From the NCBI GenBank assembly GCA_944548615.1, contig OX155954.1, positions 5,762,924-5,826,923 of the forward strand: 64,000 nucleotides of DNA, given 5' to 3'. The stretch is from Micropterix aruncella (lineage: Eukaryota; Arthropoda; Insecta; Lepidoptera; Micropterigidae). A program made the translations under genes and the position numbers. Position 1 is the first letter of the stretch. Each line of letters opens with the position of its first letter. The notes under the pieces are model-generated. The model searched no databases and was not told where the DNA came from. It worked only from the letters and a program-made list of their open reading frames with translations. Positions 30,134 through 58,849 of the stretch are shown in pieces.

Positions 30134-33100
30134 GTAAGTAGTCTTTTTCAAAATAATCGTTGTATAATAAAATAATGGATCGGTTTAATTGGTATGTTAA
30201 CTTCTTCTTAATGTGTTCCGTTATTTCTAAACAAGAGGCGAATTTTCTGAGAACTGCTAGACACATATTCTCCGTTATCGCTATTTCTTCTCGGACATTT
30301 TGTCTTAATTGAACCAGAGAGGAAGAATCGTTATAAGTATCAATTACTCAGGGAAAAATTCACGAACAGCTTGGTAATGGACATGTTAGAGGTCTGATGC
30401 CTCCTCTATACGTTGGCCAATGCTTGGCCGCATCGCTAAGTGTAGGTTTACATTGGGCTCGATTGCGTTTCTCTTGACCTAAAACCGGAAATTAGTTCAT
30501 GTGAACGAGACAGAGCAGTATGTCAGAGCGGAATGTCAAGTGAACAGTTATCTCTTTTCCGCATTAAAACTACCTACCAAAGATAAACCAGCTAAATGTA
30601 ACACCGCATGAAATGCGTTCAAACTTTTTGGTGGTCTATAATTTCGGCTGGTTGTTTTGGTGCGGGAATCGACGATAGTTCAATTCATATTCTGTTCTAA
30701 CATATTGCTCTGTTTCGTTCGGTTGAATTAAGTGTCTATTTTAGTTCACGAAGAAACGCAATTGGGCCCATTGAGTCATTTACAGGCGTCAGTGCTAGCG
30801 CCGAAAACTGACTCATTATACAGTTAATCAGCCATAGTTATTTTTTTAGGGTACGCACGTTATTAAAGTCAGTCAGGAAAAAGGAGTCATTTTCGCTGGT
30901 TACAATTTTCCTCACGACGCGACAACGCAGTGCCAGCGACTGACCAACTACTGACTTCGGCGTGTACACTTAGCAAAGGTATACTGTGCACGTGGTCAGT
31001 ACCACTGGCGCGTGTGGTGGGGGGAATTAAAGTCAGCACAGCACTGACGGGACAGCGCTGTACTGCCTTGAAATCAATTTACACGTTGTCAGTACCGGTT
31101 CAGCAGCGCTCACTTTTTTTGAATTTGAAATCAGTAGCTGACTCAATGTAAATCATCACTACAGGCACAGTATACCAACCAGTAGCGTTACTCTTGAGCT
31201 ACAGGGCAATGCGGGAAGAGGGTGCGAGGAATATGGTCAGAGGGGTATGCCCCGATTAACGCGAATGGTTAGCATTACGCGCAGGTAAAGTTTGGCGACT
31301 CATTCGAGCGTTCGGGTATCTGCGTTGGCCGAATAGCGGAACATCTGGCAACCATATCCGAGCCCTTACGACTCGTGACGTATTCGCTTTGATTTCATTT
31401 TTTTTCTAAAGAAGCTACTGTCTGGGGTATACTGTGCTACAGGGAAAGCGAGTCGGCACCATTCGTCACGTGTGAAAACTGTATGGGACAGAACGAGAGT
31501 GATAGGCAATGCGGCCAAGCATTGGCCAAGGGGGCATCTGATGTTGCTCCAACCCGCGGTAAGAGGGTGCGAGGAATGTGGGCAGAGGGGTACGTCCCGA
31601 CGAACGCCTTTGGTTAGCTGTGACCACAGTGTTTCGATTGAAACCACTAAACTGCTGCAATGCTGGTGTGCTGCAATAGTTATTATTAATGATTTTCACA
31701 TATCGATCTCAATTAACGACATTACTGTGCGACTTCTTCTTGATCTTCGGAAAGTAAAGCCGGTTATTCCTGACGCCGCGCCGATATTGCAGCCCAAACT
31801 GTAAACTTTTGGCAAATGGAGCGGCCTCTGCATGTTTATGTTAAGACTCGTAAGACTCTTAATATCTACAGTTTTACTTATTTACGAGGAATACGTGCCA
31901 AACACCTGAGAATTTTGCCTTTCACTTCACATTGAGTGCCAGAGATGTTACGGAACAGATTTAGAAGACATTATTATCAAGAAATATATCCTAGTGTCAA
32001 TTTTATTTATAAATCAATGAGTTGTTAAATTATTTAAAGGAATTGTAAATGTTTAGAAATTTATCAGTAAAATTTAGAAATGTTATTTTATTGAATAAAA
32101 TAAAAAGAAATCGCAGAAATCAAGCAAGTTATTTTTGACAGGATTTTCGTAAAAAACTAGTAAAATTCGAAAACTCTGCAATTTGTTTAGAGTTTAGAGT
32201 GTTCTTCAAGACTTGAGATAATTGCAATATTTTTAATTGTATATCTCTATGTTATTAATACGAAAAACAGGAAACCTATTTTGAGCATTTTTACCGAATT
32301 TCGTCCATGAATATCTCGCTCCATAGAACGTATTGCGGTTTAAAGGTTCCTTTACATCTTGCCTTGTGGGTCTTTTGCAATCCATGTACACCGCGCTTCT
32401 GTAAAGACTGCCTTCAATACAGGAAATGATTCATCAGATTAAGAAAAATCGTTTTTCTTGTTTAATTTTCATTATTTTCCTGAAAAAATGTTCTTGGATA
32501 TTAATGAAATTTTAGAGATACTACATAAAAGTCGAGTTGAAAATCGTCTACAACTTTTTTTTGGTTTATGCTTTAGTTATCGAGAAAAAAAATCTGAATG
32601 TCCGAAAGTTTATCATAAACAATGCTTTCCTCAGTTACAAATGCCTAAACATAAAATAAGCAGTAGATTATTTTCAACTTTGTTCTTCATGTAAAATCAT
32701 TTCCCGTAATTTAAAAACTCTCATTTTTTAAAAAAAACATTCTAATATTCTAAAAAAATAATATTCTATATTTTCGTCTTTATTTGACCTAAGGAACTAT
32801 TTCCCAAACTCAAAACACTCTTTGTGTAAAGTACGCTGTATATAAGAATTCTAATAACACCCTTACGGTAAAAGCTTTTTGTAATAAACATTTTTGAATA
32901 AACCTAACCATTTTTTTTATAATACAGTTTATATCAAAAAAAATACTTGGAACAATTCACATATCCAGCGATAATAATTTGGTTTTTTCTATGATGTAAA
33001 TTCTGCAGGGACCTCCGGAAGGAATAGCGGTTTTTAACGACGATGATATAAAAGGAAATGTGACGTTTAGGCAAATCGATTGGTATGAGGTGAACGTCCA

Positions 33101-35770
33101 AGGAACGATCGAGGGTATGCCTGCGGGGCAATATGGATTCCACGTTCATGAAAAGGGAGACCTCTCGAGTGGGTGCGCTTCCGTGGGAGGGCATTTCAAT
33201 CCTTATCATGTAAGTTTTCAGTGGTCAAAGTCACTATTTTTTTTATGCAACCTCTGTCCAGAAAGTTTGGTGAATATGAATATAGTCACAATGGATTGTT
33301 GTCTTACGTGAAACAGCTATTACTGTCCTTCTAAGTAACCCCCCATTGGTGGTAAAGTAGAGGCTCACTTATCCGAGGTAATGTGGGCCGAGGATACCTC
33401 GGATAATCGAAAACTCGGATAACACGGACTCTGAAGTAAATCGAGGAGAAAACATACGGCAAAGTTTTAAATGAATGAAAACGTAGTCAATAAAGTAAAA
33501 GAATACATCTATTACATATTTAAATGTAGTCAATTAAAAATTCAATAGAATACATGCATACATACATATATTATAAAATTCAGTACTGTATAGTAAAATT
33601 GGAGCAGAAGGGTGACGTGGGGGGGGGGGTAAAAACATGGCCTGGCGGGGCCTTTTCTTGTCGATTAACCCGGAATTCGGTTAATCGGGGCTTGGATTAC
33701 CGCAGCCGTACTGTAATGCACTTCTGGCAACGGCTGTACAAGTCCTGGAGACTCCTGGCGTAGTCGTCTATAGTGATGGCCGTCATCTGGGTAAAAGCCT
33801 CTGGTCCTTAAGGGCTGATTTAAATTTGGGGAACAAGAAACAGTCCGCGCGAGGCAAGTCTTGCAACTAGGATGGGTGATTCAGGGACACAATTCCCCAT
33901 TGCCTGGGAGCTGCTGAACGGCTCGGGATGCGCCAGTTGTACACTCTAACGAAAGTGAGCATTATGACGTCACTTTCTGGACAAAGGTTGTACCTGGGCT
34001 GGGCCCCACTTCTCGCAAGTCACGATACACATATTCACTAGTTGCTTTTCAGCGACATGTACAAGTCTTTCTCGAAAATAATGTCACAAATCTTGAACAA
34101 CTATACTAACTATATCTTTCCAGCGAGTCCATGATACGCTATGATGTGCTTTCTTTTTCGATTAGTTCGGCTGAAAAGAGAGAGATTATTGCATTGGCCT
34201 GGGAGTGGAGGAGGGATAACTATAAAAAATAACACACCCATTACTTTTTTTTTTAAGTTCCGATCAAAACAAATATTAGTGTTTAAAAATGCCACAATGC
34301 AATCATTGGGTCTTCCGCTGACATACGAAAATCAGATTTTTCGTATTTACTGCAAAACCAAAAGACAATTACATAACTCCTCTAGAGTCGACAATTATCT
34401 AGATAATTGTCGCTAAAAAAGTCATACATAATTTTGTCGCGCTTCTTACCGGCGATGCTAGTTTTAAACTATTTAATAAATGATTTTTTTGGTCGATTTT
34501 ACTGCAAGTTTTTTTGCAAAACCTGGACACCTTTTGTTTTTTTTCACAACCTGCGTGCAAACGACGTCCGCTCTTGTGAATTGCCACTGCGACCACTGCG
34601 ACAATAAAAGCATTTGTCGTGTCTGTGTTGATTTACTTACGACTTGCGTTATCAAAATGATCCCTTCGATTTACAACTCAATATATCATCGATTTGCTGC
34701 ATAGACTATAGTAAATTACATCAATTCAAATGTGATATTTTGACAGATTCACTCTTGTCATTTTTCAAATTACAAGTCAACAAGTTACAAGTCTTCAAAA
34801 GTTAAAATGACCTGAAATTTTCACCCAACTCTTCCTCGGACGATTAGTTACTAAAACAGCCTCACTTTTATCATACGTAGAACATATAGCCTATGAGGGT
34901 TTCATTTTATTTTTTGTCGGTACGAGTTTAATACATTCGGGTTACAACATATTTAATAACCAAAATAAACCTTAATTTGTCGGAAACTAAAAATGGGCGT
35001 GGTTACATAATTAACACATTAATAATAAATAATGAACACCAGGAACGCTTCTTATTTTTTTGTGACAGAATAGAAACAAAAGCGAAAACAAATGCATGAA
35101 ACTCGTTCGATTTTCAAAAAATTTATCATTTTGTTTTTAGCCTGGTGGTATTTTTTTTTACATCAACCATGAAGTTTTAATAATTTTATTTGAATAGTAT
35201 TGAATAGTCCATAAAAAAGTTCCCTTTTTGAATATACTAGCGCTCTTAGTTTCTGAGATATAAGAGGTTTATATTGGTGACCCCGATTGATTGCTTAATG
35301 GAATAAACTCATTAAGACTTACTGTATACTCTTGATGTACCAAAGATTTTTAAATCACGCAGACTATTTGCTTTTGTGAATATTTTTGACACTTGTAACT
35401 TGTTTCACTAGTGTAAAAAACTTGTCAATTTCAAACTACAGGCGCTTGCAACTTGTAACTTGGCGACAATACTTTCGAGAAATAGAACTCTATTAATATT
35501 TTTCAACCTTTTTAGCAACGCCACGGAGGCCGAGAAGATTTCGAGCGACATGTAGGCGACCTCGGAAATGTCGTATTTAACAATGATTCAATTGCTCACA
35601 TCGACTTTTCCGATCGAATTATCGCCCTGTATGGCGATCGTAACATCATAGGAAGAGCTGTAGTACTACACCACATGCGGGATGATATGGGTCGCTCGGA
35701 TAATCCTAATTCACATATAAATGGAAATTCTGGAGGTCGTGCCGCATGCGCCATCATCGGAGTCTTATAA
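30071..35770 (+). CDS. SOD-B: secreted Cu/Zn superoxide dismutase (three coding exons)
   Basis: Joining 30071-30133, 33009-33209 and 35516-35770 (introns of 2875 and 2306 bp, phase 0) gives 172 aa. Residues 1-17 (MLSCVIFTVLIYGATEA) are a signal peptide, followed almost at once by the SOD domain. Motifs: GFHVHEKGD at 64-72, GHFNP at 82-86, RHVGDLGN at 99-106, VVLH at 137-140 and GNSGGRAACAIIG at 158-170. Copper ligands are H66, H68, H83 and H140; zinc ligands are H83, H91, H100 and D103. The disulfide C77-C166 and R163 are kept. It should be an active extracellular enzyme. Intron positions and the 255-nt last exon equal those of SOD-A, showing tandem duplication, but the Tyr-rich linker is absent. 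It is a separate gene with its own promoter. Both introns are enlarged by MITEs. Confidence 0.92.
30454..30770. mobile_element. MITE with TGGGCYC ends, copy 2
   Basis: TGGGCTCGATTGCGTTTC on the left and, on the minus strand, TGGGCCCAATTGCGTTTC on the right. The GAACGAGACAGAGCA block is shared with 19319-19618. Confidence 0.65.
30769..31157 (+). mobile_element. Family G MITE, uninterrupted copy
   Basis: The ends ATTGAGTCA and CTGACTCAAT are inverted. It matches the split copy at 7350-8015 block by block. Confidence 0.6.
31166..31436. mobile_element. CACAGTATACC-end element, 271 bp
   Basis: Terminal inverted repeats CACAGTATACCAACCAGTAGC (left) and its partner GCTACTGTCTGGGGTATACTG plus TG (right) lie between 7-bp direct repeats CTACAGG (31159-31165 and 31437-31443). 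It has no transposase. Confidence 0.75.
31561..33008. other. Right part of SOD-B intron 1, no gene seen
   Basis: AT-rich below 31800. A 78-codon frame at 32458-32694 has no recognisable domain. Confidence 0.35.
33009..33209 (+). CDS. SOD-B coding exon 2
   Basis: 67 codons between ATTCTGCAG| and CAT|GTAAGT. It holds FHVHEKGD, the disulfide Cys and GGHFNPYH. Confidence 0.92.
33355..33713. mobile_element. Tigger/pogo-like MITE in SOD-B intron 2
   Basis: Flanked by TA on both sides. Ends are AAGTAGAGGCTCACTTATCC on the left and, on the minus strand, CAGTACGGCTGCGGTAATCC on the right. The internal 'GGATAATCGAAAACTCGGAT' and 'GGTTAATCGGGG' blocks resemble Tigger termini (CAGTRGARGCTCGATTATCCG style). 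No full transposase. Confidence 0.45.
33714..35515. other. Rest of SOD-B intron 2; one perfect palindrome
   Basis: No gene seen. A perfect 24-bp palindrome lies at 34389-34412 (CGACAATTATCT and its complement, no loop). Small frames at 34141-34704 show no domain. Confidence 0.4.
35516..35770 (+). CDS. SOD-B coding exon 3
   Basis: 85 codons including the stop after CTTTTTAG|. It has the zinc loop [18 protein letters not shown], the copper His in VVLHH and GNSGGRAACAIIGVL. Same length and phase as SOD-A exon 3. Confidence 0.94.
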   Translation, partial: QRHGGREDFERHVGDLGNVVFNNDSIAHIDFSDRIIALYGDRNIIGRAVVLHHMRDDMGRSDNPNSHINGNSGGRAACAIIGVL

Positions 35771-35786
35771 TCATCGTAAATGTTAC

Positions 35787-35792
35787 AATAAA
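35787..35792 (+). terminator. SOD-B polyadenylation signal
   Basis: AATAAA 17 bases after the stop codon, similar to SOD-A. Confidence 0.7.
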
Positions 35793-36277
35793 AAGTTTGA
35801 TTTCGTGCGATAATGGTTTCGTGATTACGTCTAGTTACCTGTCGTCCGTTTCCTTGAATGCACGACAAGTTCGTATACGGTTTTTGACCCTTCACAATAC
35901 GGATTATTTTCCACGGTATAATTTGAATGGAAATACCTATAATATATCAGTAGTAGCGGTAGTAACGACCTAGCATAAAATGCCACGTATACAAGGTTAG
36001 TTTTCTTTAGCTAGCACGTTTCTGTACGTTTGTGATTCTGTACATGAAACTAGTCAAGTAAATTACAAAAAAATATGTTTTTAAGAGATGTATTTTACGA
36101 GATTTTTTCTACATACGATTATTGTACACCAAAAACTGAGATACAAACATTGCTTTTTTTGAATTGAGACTTTGTTACTGAGGAAAACATCATTTATATA
36201 AAATTTATTTTCCTAATAACGAAGGCCTAAATCGAATAAACTTTTCGACTCAGTTATTTATGTAGAATAATATTATA

Positions 36278-36667
36278 CAGGGTGAGTTTTTAATTAGTGA
36301 CATCCTTGTAGTAGGTGAAACAGTTCGACGAAATAAGCAATTTTTAATAAAAACTTTCGGGATTTATTTTTTGTCAATCTGTTGATGAAAAGTTTAGGAA
36401 GCGTTGAGCGCACTGCTCCATCTGGCGGTAGGTAATATATTGCTAATAAACGATAAAAGCGATATTTTACCTACTGCTAGATAGCGCACTGTGCTCATAG
36501 CTTTTTATACCACTTTTCAAAACATAACAAATCCAATTTAAAAAAAATGTTGTTTTTCAAACAATACATGTTTATTTTGTTTTTTCAAATATTTTTTAAA
36601 AATGTTGTTTAGTTCGTCGTACTGATTCACCCACTACAAGGATGTTACTAATTAAAAACTCATCCTG
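36278..36667. mobile_element. MITE family F, copy 3 (best)
   Basis: Flanked by TA. Ends are CAGGGTGAGTTTTTAATTAG on the left and the complement of the right end ACTAATTAAAAACTCATCCTG. Between them lies a long inverted structure with the 'CTCCATCTGGCGGTAGGTAA' block. TA targeting suggests mariner-type mobilisation. Confidence 0.75.
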
Positions 36668-36710
36668 TATAAACAAAATCTACACAATATCCAAAGAAAC
36701 CGTTTTTTAA

Positions 36711-37358
36711 GGGGGGAGCCTGGTTTAGACGGCCAAAAAAAACATATTTTTCACGTTTTTTTAGGCATTCATGAATCTTTTACCTCTAGAATCGATCATA
36801 GTTGCAGATTGCTGTAAGTGTAAAAAAACTTTCTACTGATCTTTTAATAATACATTAAACGCGTTTTTATCTAAACCATATTTTTCTGTTTTGCGCCTGT
36901 TTTAGAAAAAACTACTTAACGGATCGAGTTGTTCCAAAAAAAAAAAAATGTTTAATTATCTTCTATATGAAATTAAAAAAAAAACAGACAAAATGTTATA
37001 ATATATTTTTTTTACTTTTTAAACACAACATTTTGGGGCAAAAATCGATTTTATTTCTTTAAATCCTTGAAAAAATATGACAATAACAAGGTTTTGTTTA
37101 TTTTTTTAGTTTATCTAGAAAACACACATGTAAAAATTAATATCCTAGTTTACTTTTTTTTAATGCAAAATTACCCTCGTTATTGCCGGCGCAAACAGAT
37201 GCCGCCATTTTTGAAGCAGAAGAAACGTTTGCAAACCTCAAAAGTAGTTTTAGTTTTTAAATGTTAGTCAAACTGATATAAAAGATTCATCAGAATTAAA
37301 CTTTAGGTTAAAAAAACATGAAAAACATGTTTTTTGGCTTTCTAAACCAGGCTTCCCC
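36711..37358. mobile_element. TTAA MITE family E, copy 1 (648 bp)
   Basis: Ends GGGGGGAGCCTGGTTTAGA on the left and TCTAAACCAGGCTTCCCC on the right. TTAA precedes the left end and TTTA follows the right. The 66-codon frame inside has a look-alike in the other copy but no known domain. The target suggests a piggyBac-type mobiliser. Confidence 0.7.
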
Positions 37359-37900
37359 TTTAGAAGAATGAGTAGGTAATAAAAAAAAATATGCTTTTTT
37401 GGTTTAGTTTTATGCCTAAAATCACCCACTTGTCTGTCTGGTGATCAACAAAAAAAACAAGCATTCAAGAAATTTGGAGCTGGGTGTAAGGGTTTATATG
37501 CAAAGAAAACAATCACGAAAAGCATGTGTATTCATTGCTAATTTAATCACATTAAAATTATATATCCATATAAATAAAAAGCAACGAAACAGTCTACGAC
37601 AATATTAAGAATTACCACTAACATTTACTAATAATAATGCATTTATGAGATCTTATTTTCATCACACAAAACGACAAAAAATAATTAAAATACTTTCATT
37701 TAATATCACAATCAATCATGTGTTAATATGGCTTTAGTTTAACATTTCATTTCATCCTCCTTATCATTTTTTCTAAAGGTGTTTTAAACTACTAAAGAAT
37801 ATACGTTATAAAGAAGATTACCGATTTATCGTACTGTTATAGTTAGGTACTCTATATTACTCTAGTACTTTATAATATTGAACTTAGAAGACTGTAATTT
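37359..37900 (-). other. Tetraspanin 3' flank
   Basis: AT-rich sequence downstream of the tetraspanin stop. The variant poly(A) signal ATTAAA occurs on the minus strand near 37543-37549; no canonical AATAAA was seen close to the stop. Confidence 0.35.
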
Positions 37901-54845
<16,945 letters not shown>

Positions 54846-55599
54846 CTGTAGAATTAAATATAATATGAAGGGCTTTCAAAAAAATTATTACGAGTTACAA
54901 ACTCTTTGGTACCAAATAAAAATAAACACTGACAGGCACTGCAATACATCTCTTATTACTTTCTGAAAAAGAAAAACTGATTTTCATTTATATTTTTTTA
55001 TTAACAGTCATTTGTTTGCATCTTGTCGAAGCATATTTGCGAAAATGGATAAAAACGAAATTTCGCATGATAATTTAATACCTTTGTTTATAAAAAAAAG
55101 GTAGAGAGGACAAGTAAAGTAAAGTATACTAAATGGGCAGTTAAATTTAAAATTTAAAATCAGTCTTATTTTGTTGTTATGTTCAATAGAAATCAAAGTA
55201 TAGTATATTTAATTATTCACCTTTTCATACTGATATTTTTTGATTATCTTCTTTATATTTGATACATTGATGCAACGCATCTTTCATTATCTTAATGACA
55301 TTTGATTGAAACCTCAAATAATTATATAAAATTTAACGCCCTCTATACTCATTTGTATGTACTCTTTCGAACTATCTTTTTACATTAGTACCATTTCTTG
55401 TCGCTTGATGTAATTTAGTGTTTATTAGTGTAAACAAAATTGATGAGAGCGATTTGACCCCCTTCCCATGTATTGAGCGATTTTTGCCCATAATCAACCG
55501 TTATCCTGAAGGTCTAAGCTATTCAAAAATATATATTTCATTGAGGTACCCGATTTTCCGTTAGCTTCTGGAATCATTTGTAGTACTTTACTTGTAAAA
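54846..55599. other. No gene seen; tetraspanin exon 1 not found here
   Basis: I searched the minus strand for a short ATG-led exon with a hydrophobic end and a phase-0 donor and found none. Confidence 0.35.
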
Positions 55600-56515
55600 A
55601 AGTGGTACGGAGAGAGTATTTCAAGACTTACGAGATACATTAGAGGTTGATGCCCCCAATATTCTACGGTTGTACGTAGGTGTGCTGAGTTTAGGCCTAT
55701 AGGAACTTTAACTAACGATGACCCTCGCTCAGATCGCCCTACGTTGGAAGTCACTGAAGAAATATGTAGTTAAAAACGTGGAAAGAAGGTTTAACGGATA
55801 GTCGTGTCACGGTTCGTTTTATTGCTGAACAAGTGAGGAGTTAGATAGGTAGTGCGCATAGTATTTTACATTATCGCCTTATGATGCAAAAAAGGGTATC
55901 TGCACGCTGGGAACCAAGAGTGCTTACTGACGCACAGAAAAAACTAGACTAAAGATTTCGCAACGTTCTTTGCATTTGTTATAACAGGATCCCGTCCATG
56001 TTTTGACTCTATTCACAACTATAGATGAAACATGGATTTACCATTACGATCCTGAAACAATGCAACAGTTCATGACCTGGAAAGGACCATCATCTCTAAC
56101 TCCTAAGAAATTCAAGGCCATTCTATCTGCCGATAATATCATGGGCTCTATTCTGGGACAGTCAAGGGATCGTTGTGATTGAATACTTGTAGCTACTATA
56201 ACGGGGCTGTTTACGATGAACGAATTTAAAAAAATACGAAACGAAATACGAGGTAACCTCGCTAAAATTGTTTCTTTTTTCCAAGATAACCAGCACACGT
56301 TTGAAGTACTGGAACATCCTCCGTAGTCACGGCTCCTTGCCTCTCGTGATTTCTATCTATTTACGATAGGAACATCTGAAGGGTCGAAAATTTGAAAATG
56401 ATGACGCCGTGAGCCCCGCAGTGCAGGAATTTTTAGGTAGTCGGGTTGAAGAGTTTCTCAAGAAGGGTATTTTATGTATAGAAAAAAGATGTATTAAGTG
56501 TATAAACCTGAAAGG
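55600..56515 (+). pseudogene. Mariner transposase, degenerate copy 1
   Basis: Frame-jumping translation gives a full-length but broken mariner transposase. It reads NDDPRSDRPTLEVTEEI, then VTVRFIAEQV, ARWEPRVLTDAQKK, DETWIYHYDPET with the first catalytic Asp, and MQQFMTWKGPSSLTPKKFK. Next come IVVIEYL, FFQDNQHTFEVLEHPP with the second Asp, and a degenerate SRLLASRDFYLF (normally SPDLAPSDYHLF). Many stops and frameshifts. The minus-strand frames here are shadows. Confidence 0.8.
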
Positions 56516-57039
56516 TGAGGAATAAATTTCGGTTTTCACCCGGTCAGTTTTTAAACTTTACTACAAATATTTTCTTCGGGATTTACTTTTACCCATTTTA
56601 CTATATTGATATGGGCGTATCCACAAAAATAAAAACTGTATCTTTACTTTTTAACGTAATAAACTATGTAATACATTATTACGTATACAGTCTTTGATGA
56701 TACCTATCTCTCGAGATTAATTATCAAATTAAAACAAATATCCTATACTTGATTGATGGCCATGGACGACTGTTAAATGAATTTACGCAGACTGGCTACA
56801 CATACAAATATATGCAGAAGACCTGATAACCATAATAAGAAGCAAGAAAGATGAAGTCATGTCTGACAAGTAGCGCTGGTATTATTATAAAGGTCTTAAT
56901 GTGAACGAGAAAGATAATCACACAACCAAAACATCTTAACCTGTTACTGACCTGGCTCGATTAATTGGACAACCATTAAATTTCCGATTTTTTTTTATCT
57001 AAGATTAATCCTGGATAATAAGCTCTCGTGGAAGCTCCT

Positions 57040-57709
57040 GGATAATATTAGTAAGTTTCCCAATTTTTTATTTTAAATTACGGACGACATATGAAGTTTA
57101 TGCGGCAGTTTATTTTGAGTATAGTGGCAGCACTTGCATTCAATTTGGTGACCTTCAAACGCTCTCGTCTCATTTGATAGCTGAACGCCATGCTTTTCCC
57201 GCCAGCTGTGAAATACGCAGTATGATTCGATTTTTGATGGCAAAAAAAGGAATCTGCTGCGGACATTCATCGTCAGTTATGCGATGTTCATGGTGAAGTT
57301 TTGCGCATTCACAACAACGCTCGCCCTCACGTTGCTCGAACAATGACGGAGCTTTTGCAGAAATTTATGTGGGATATTTTCGAGTGCCCTTCTTACTCTC
57401 CAGATCTTGCTCCAAATGACTACCATCTGTTTCCTGAACTTAAAAATCATCTCCGCGGTCGTCGTTTCACCAAAGACAATGAAGTGCAAGAAGAAGTCCA
57501 AAACTGGTTTAAGAATTTCGCGGCAGATTGGTATGAAGACGGAATTAAAAAGCTGTTGCCAAGGTACCGGAAATACTTGGAAAGGGACGGAGATTATGTA
57601 AAAAAAATACTGAAATTGTGTACAGAGGTAAATAAATATTTTTTGTAATTTTTTATTATAATTTTAAATCTTCCTTGATAAGGGAAACTTACTTTTCAAA
57701 TACCCCTCG
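57040..57709 (+). mobile_element. Mariner copy 2, internally deleted
   Basis: The right end, read on the minus strand as CGAGGGGTATTTGAAAAGTA, abuts TA (57710-57711). An inner TIR piece GTAAGTTTCCC is repeated at about 57052. The N-terminal helix-turn-helix (EIRSMIRFLMAKKG, then after a 1-base shift SAADIHRQLCDVHGEV) is fused directly to the C-terminal half (LRIHNNARPHVARTMTELLQ, SYSPDLAPNDYHLFPELKNH). The middle, with the first catalytic Asp, is gone. Confidence 0.78.
57264..57648 (+). pseudogene. Mariner transposase N-to-C fusion remnant
   Basis: An open frame from the frameshift near 57264 to the stop at 57648 holds SAADIHRQLC, then NNARPHVA and PSYSPDLAPNDYHLFPELK. It keeps the second and third catalytic regions (HNNARPH, DLAPNDY) but lacks the first DET/DEKW box, so it should be inactive. 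Confidence 0.78.
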
Positions 57710-57711
57710 TA

Positions 57712-58124
57712 TATAATGGATATATAAAAACATGCGCGTATTCTAATGCAATGTTGTGTCAAAATTACAAAGGTATCTAAAAGGGCTACAGCGGCTTATG
57801 GGCTTATATCAGACGGTTTAGACCTTGGATGACTAAAGCCAAGATGATCCACCGCAGGCATATACCTACTTATTATGACTACTTTGATGACCCTAAACGG
57901 AGCAGAAGTGTTCCCTAGGCCCTAGGCTATAAAGCACAATGAGCACATGCTTATCAAGGGCGAAGTGCTGGATTGTTGGGTTAATAGCTTAAACTAGGAG
58001 ATATGGTAGATAGGTCGTTTAAAATATCAGAGGGGAGGAACATTCAGAGGGGAGGAATATTGAGGACTTCTACAACCCAGTCACCATCCTCAAGAGATAC
58101 TCACCTTTATAATAATCCCCTCTG
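57712..58124. other. No gene seen
   Basis: No assignable frame. On the minus strand AAAG|GTGAGT at about 58096 is a good donor without a plausible exon. Confidence 0.3.
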
Positions 58125-58420
58125 CAGATTTATTTATTTATTTCTCAAGAAAACATACAGCGTTGCTTTAAGCAATATTAGGTACATACGCGATGGTAAG
58201 GCCGTTTACTTGTTTTCAACGTATACAATAAATAATAAGCAATTTTAATTGAATTCTACAAAAAATGGAAGATCGGTAGGAGTAGGGATTGAAGGGAAAT
58301 GGTCTGTATTTTATACATACATATATACAAAAACACATACGCGTTCATACTTAAATTTACATACATAAATACATATATCAATAATATACATACCTAAATA
58401 TCTTGAAATCTGTGCTCATT
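58125..58420 (-). mobile_element. LINE 3' tail, antisense
   Basis: TTTATTTATTTATTTCTCAA start, 'ACATACAGCGTT' and CATACATA-rich blocks as at 7568-7905. Confidence 0.5.
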
Positions 58421-58849
58421 TTCTAAAGGTCTATATAATTCTGTTATATAAGCAGATTGATTAAATGAATTAAAGTCTATATGTTGGAATTAAAGAGTCG
58501 TCAAATTCAATACTTGGGACGCCAGGGGAATTCGAGGATAGAAAAGGTTTGCTTCGCGCGGCTGTTTTCTTAGGCGATCACATCATATCTGCCGCAAAAA
58601 TTATTTTGCGCGTAGCGTAAAACTGTCCTAAACTTTGCAATTATTAATAATGACATATTTTGGGGCTACGACGCTGTCTGAGGTATGCTTATGCGTTTGC
58701 CGGTTGGCCAATTGCGTGCGCAAATCGAGTTTCAGTTTGTTGAAAGGCTTGGTGCTGTCATGGTAGTGACGTGCGGCCTGTTATGTCGGTTGCGTGTTTG
58801 ACGTGAGTTTTCCTTTTATATGTTTAAGTTGTAAAATAATGAAATACTG

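Larger units (their letters stand above)
30390..31560. mobile_element. Nested MITE block in SOD-B intron 1
   Basis: The outer arms are inverted: 'GTTGGCCAATGCTTGGCCGC' at about 30413-30432 and its near-complement 'GCGGCCAAGCATTGGCCAA' at about 31511-31529. GATGCC/GGCATC blocks lie farther out. Inside are three other families end to end: 30454-30770, 30769-31157 and 31166-31436. Confidence 0.5.
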
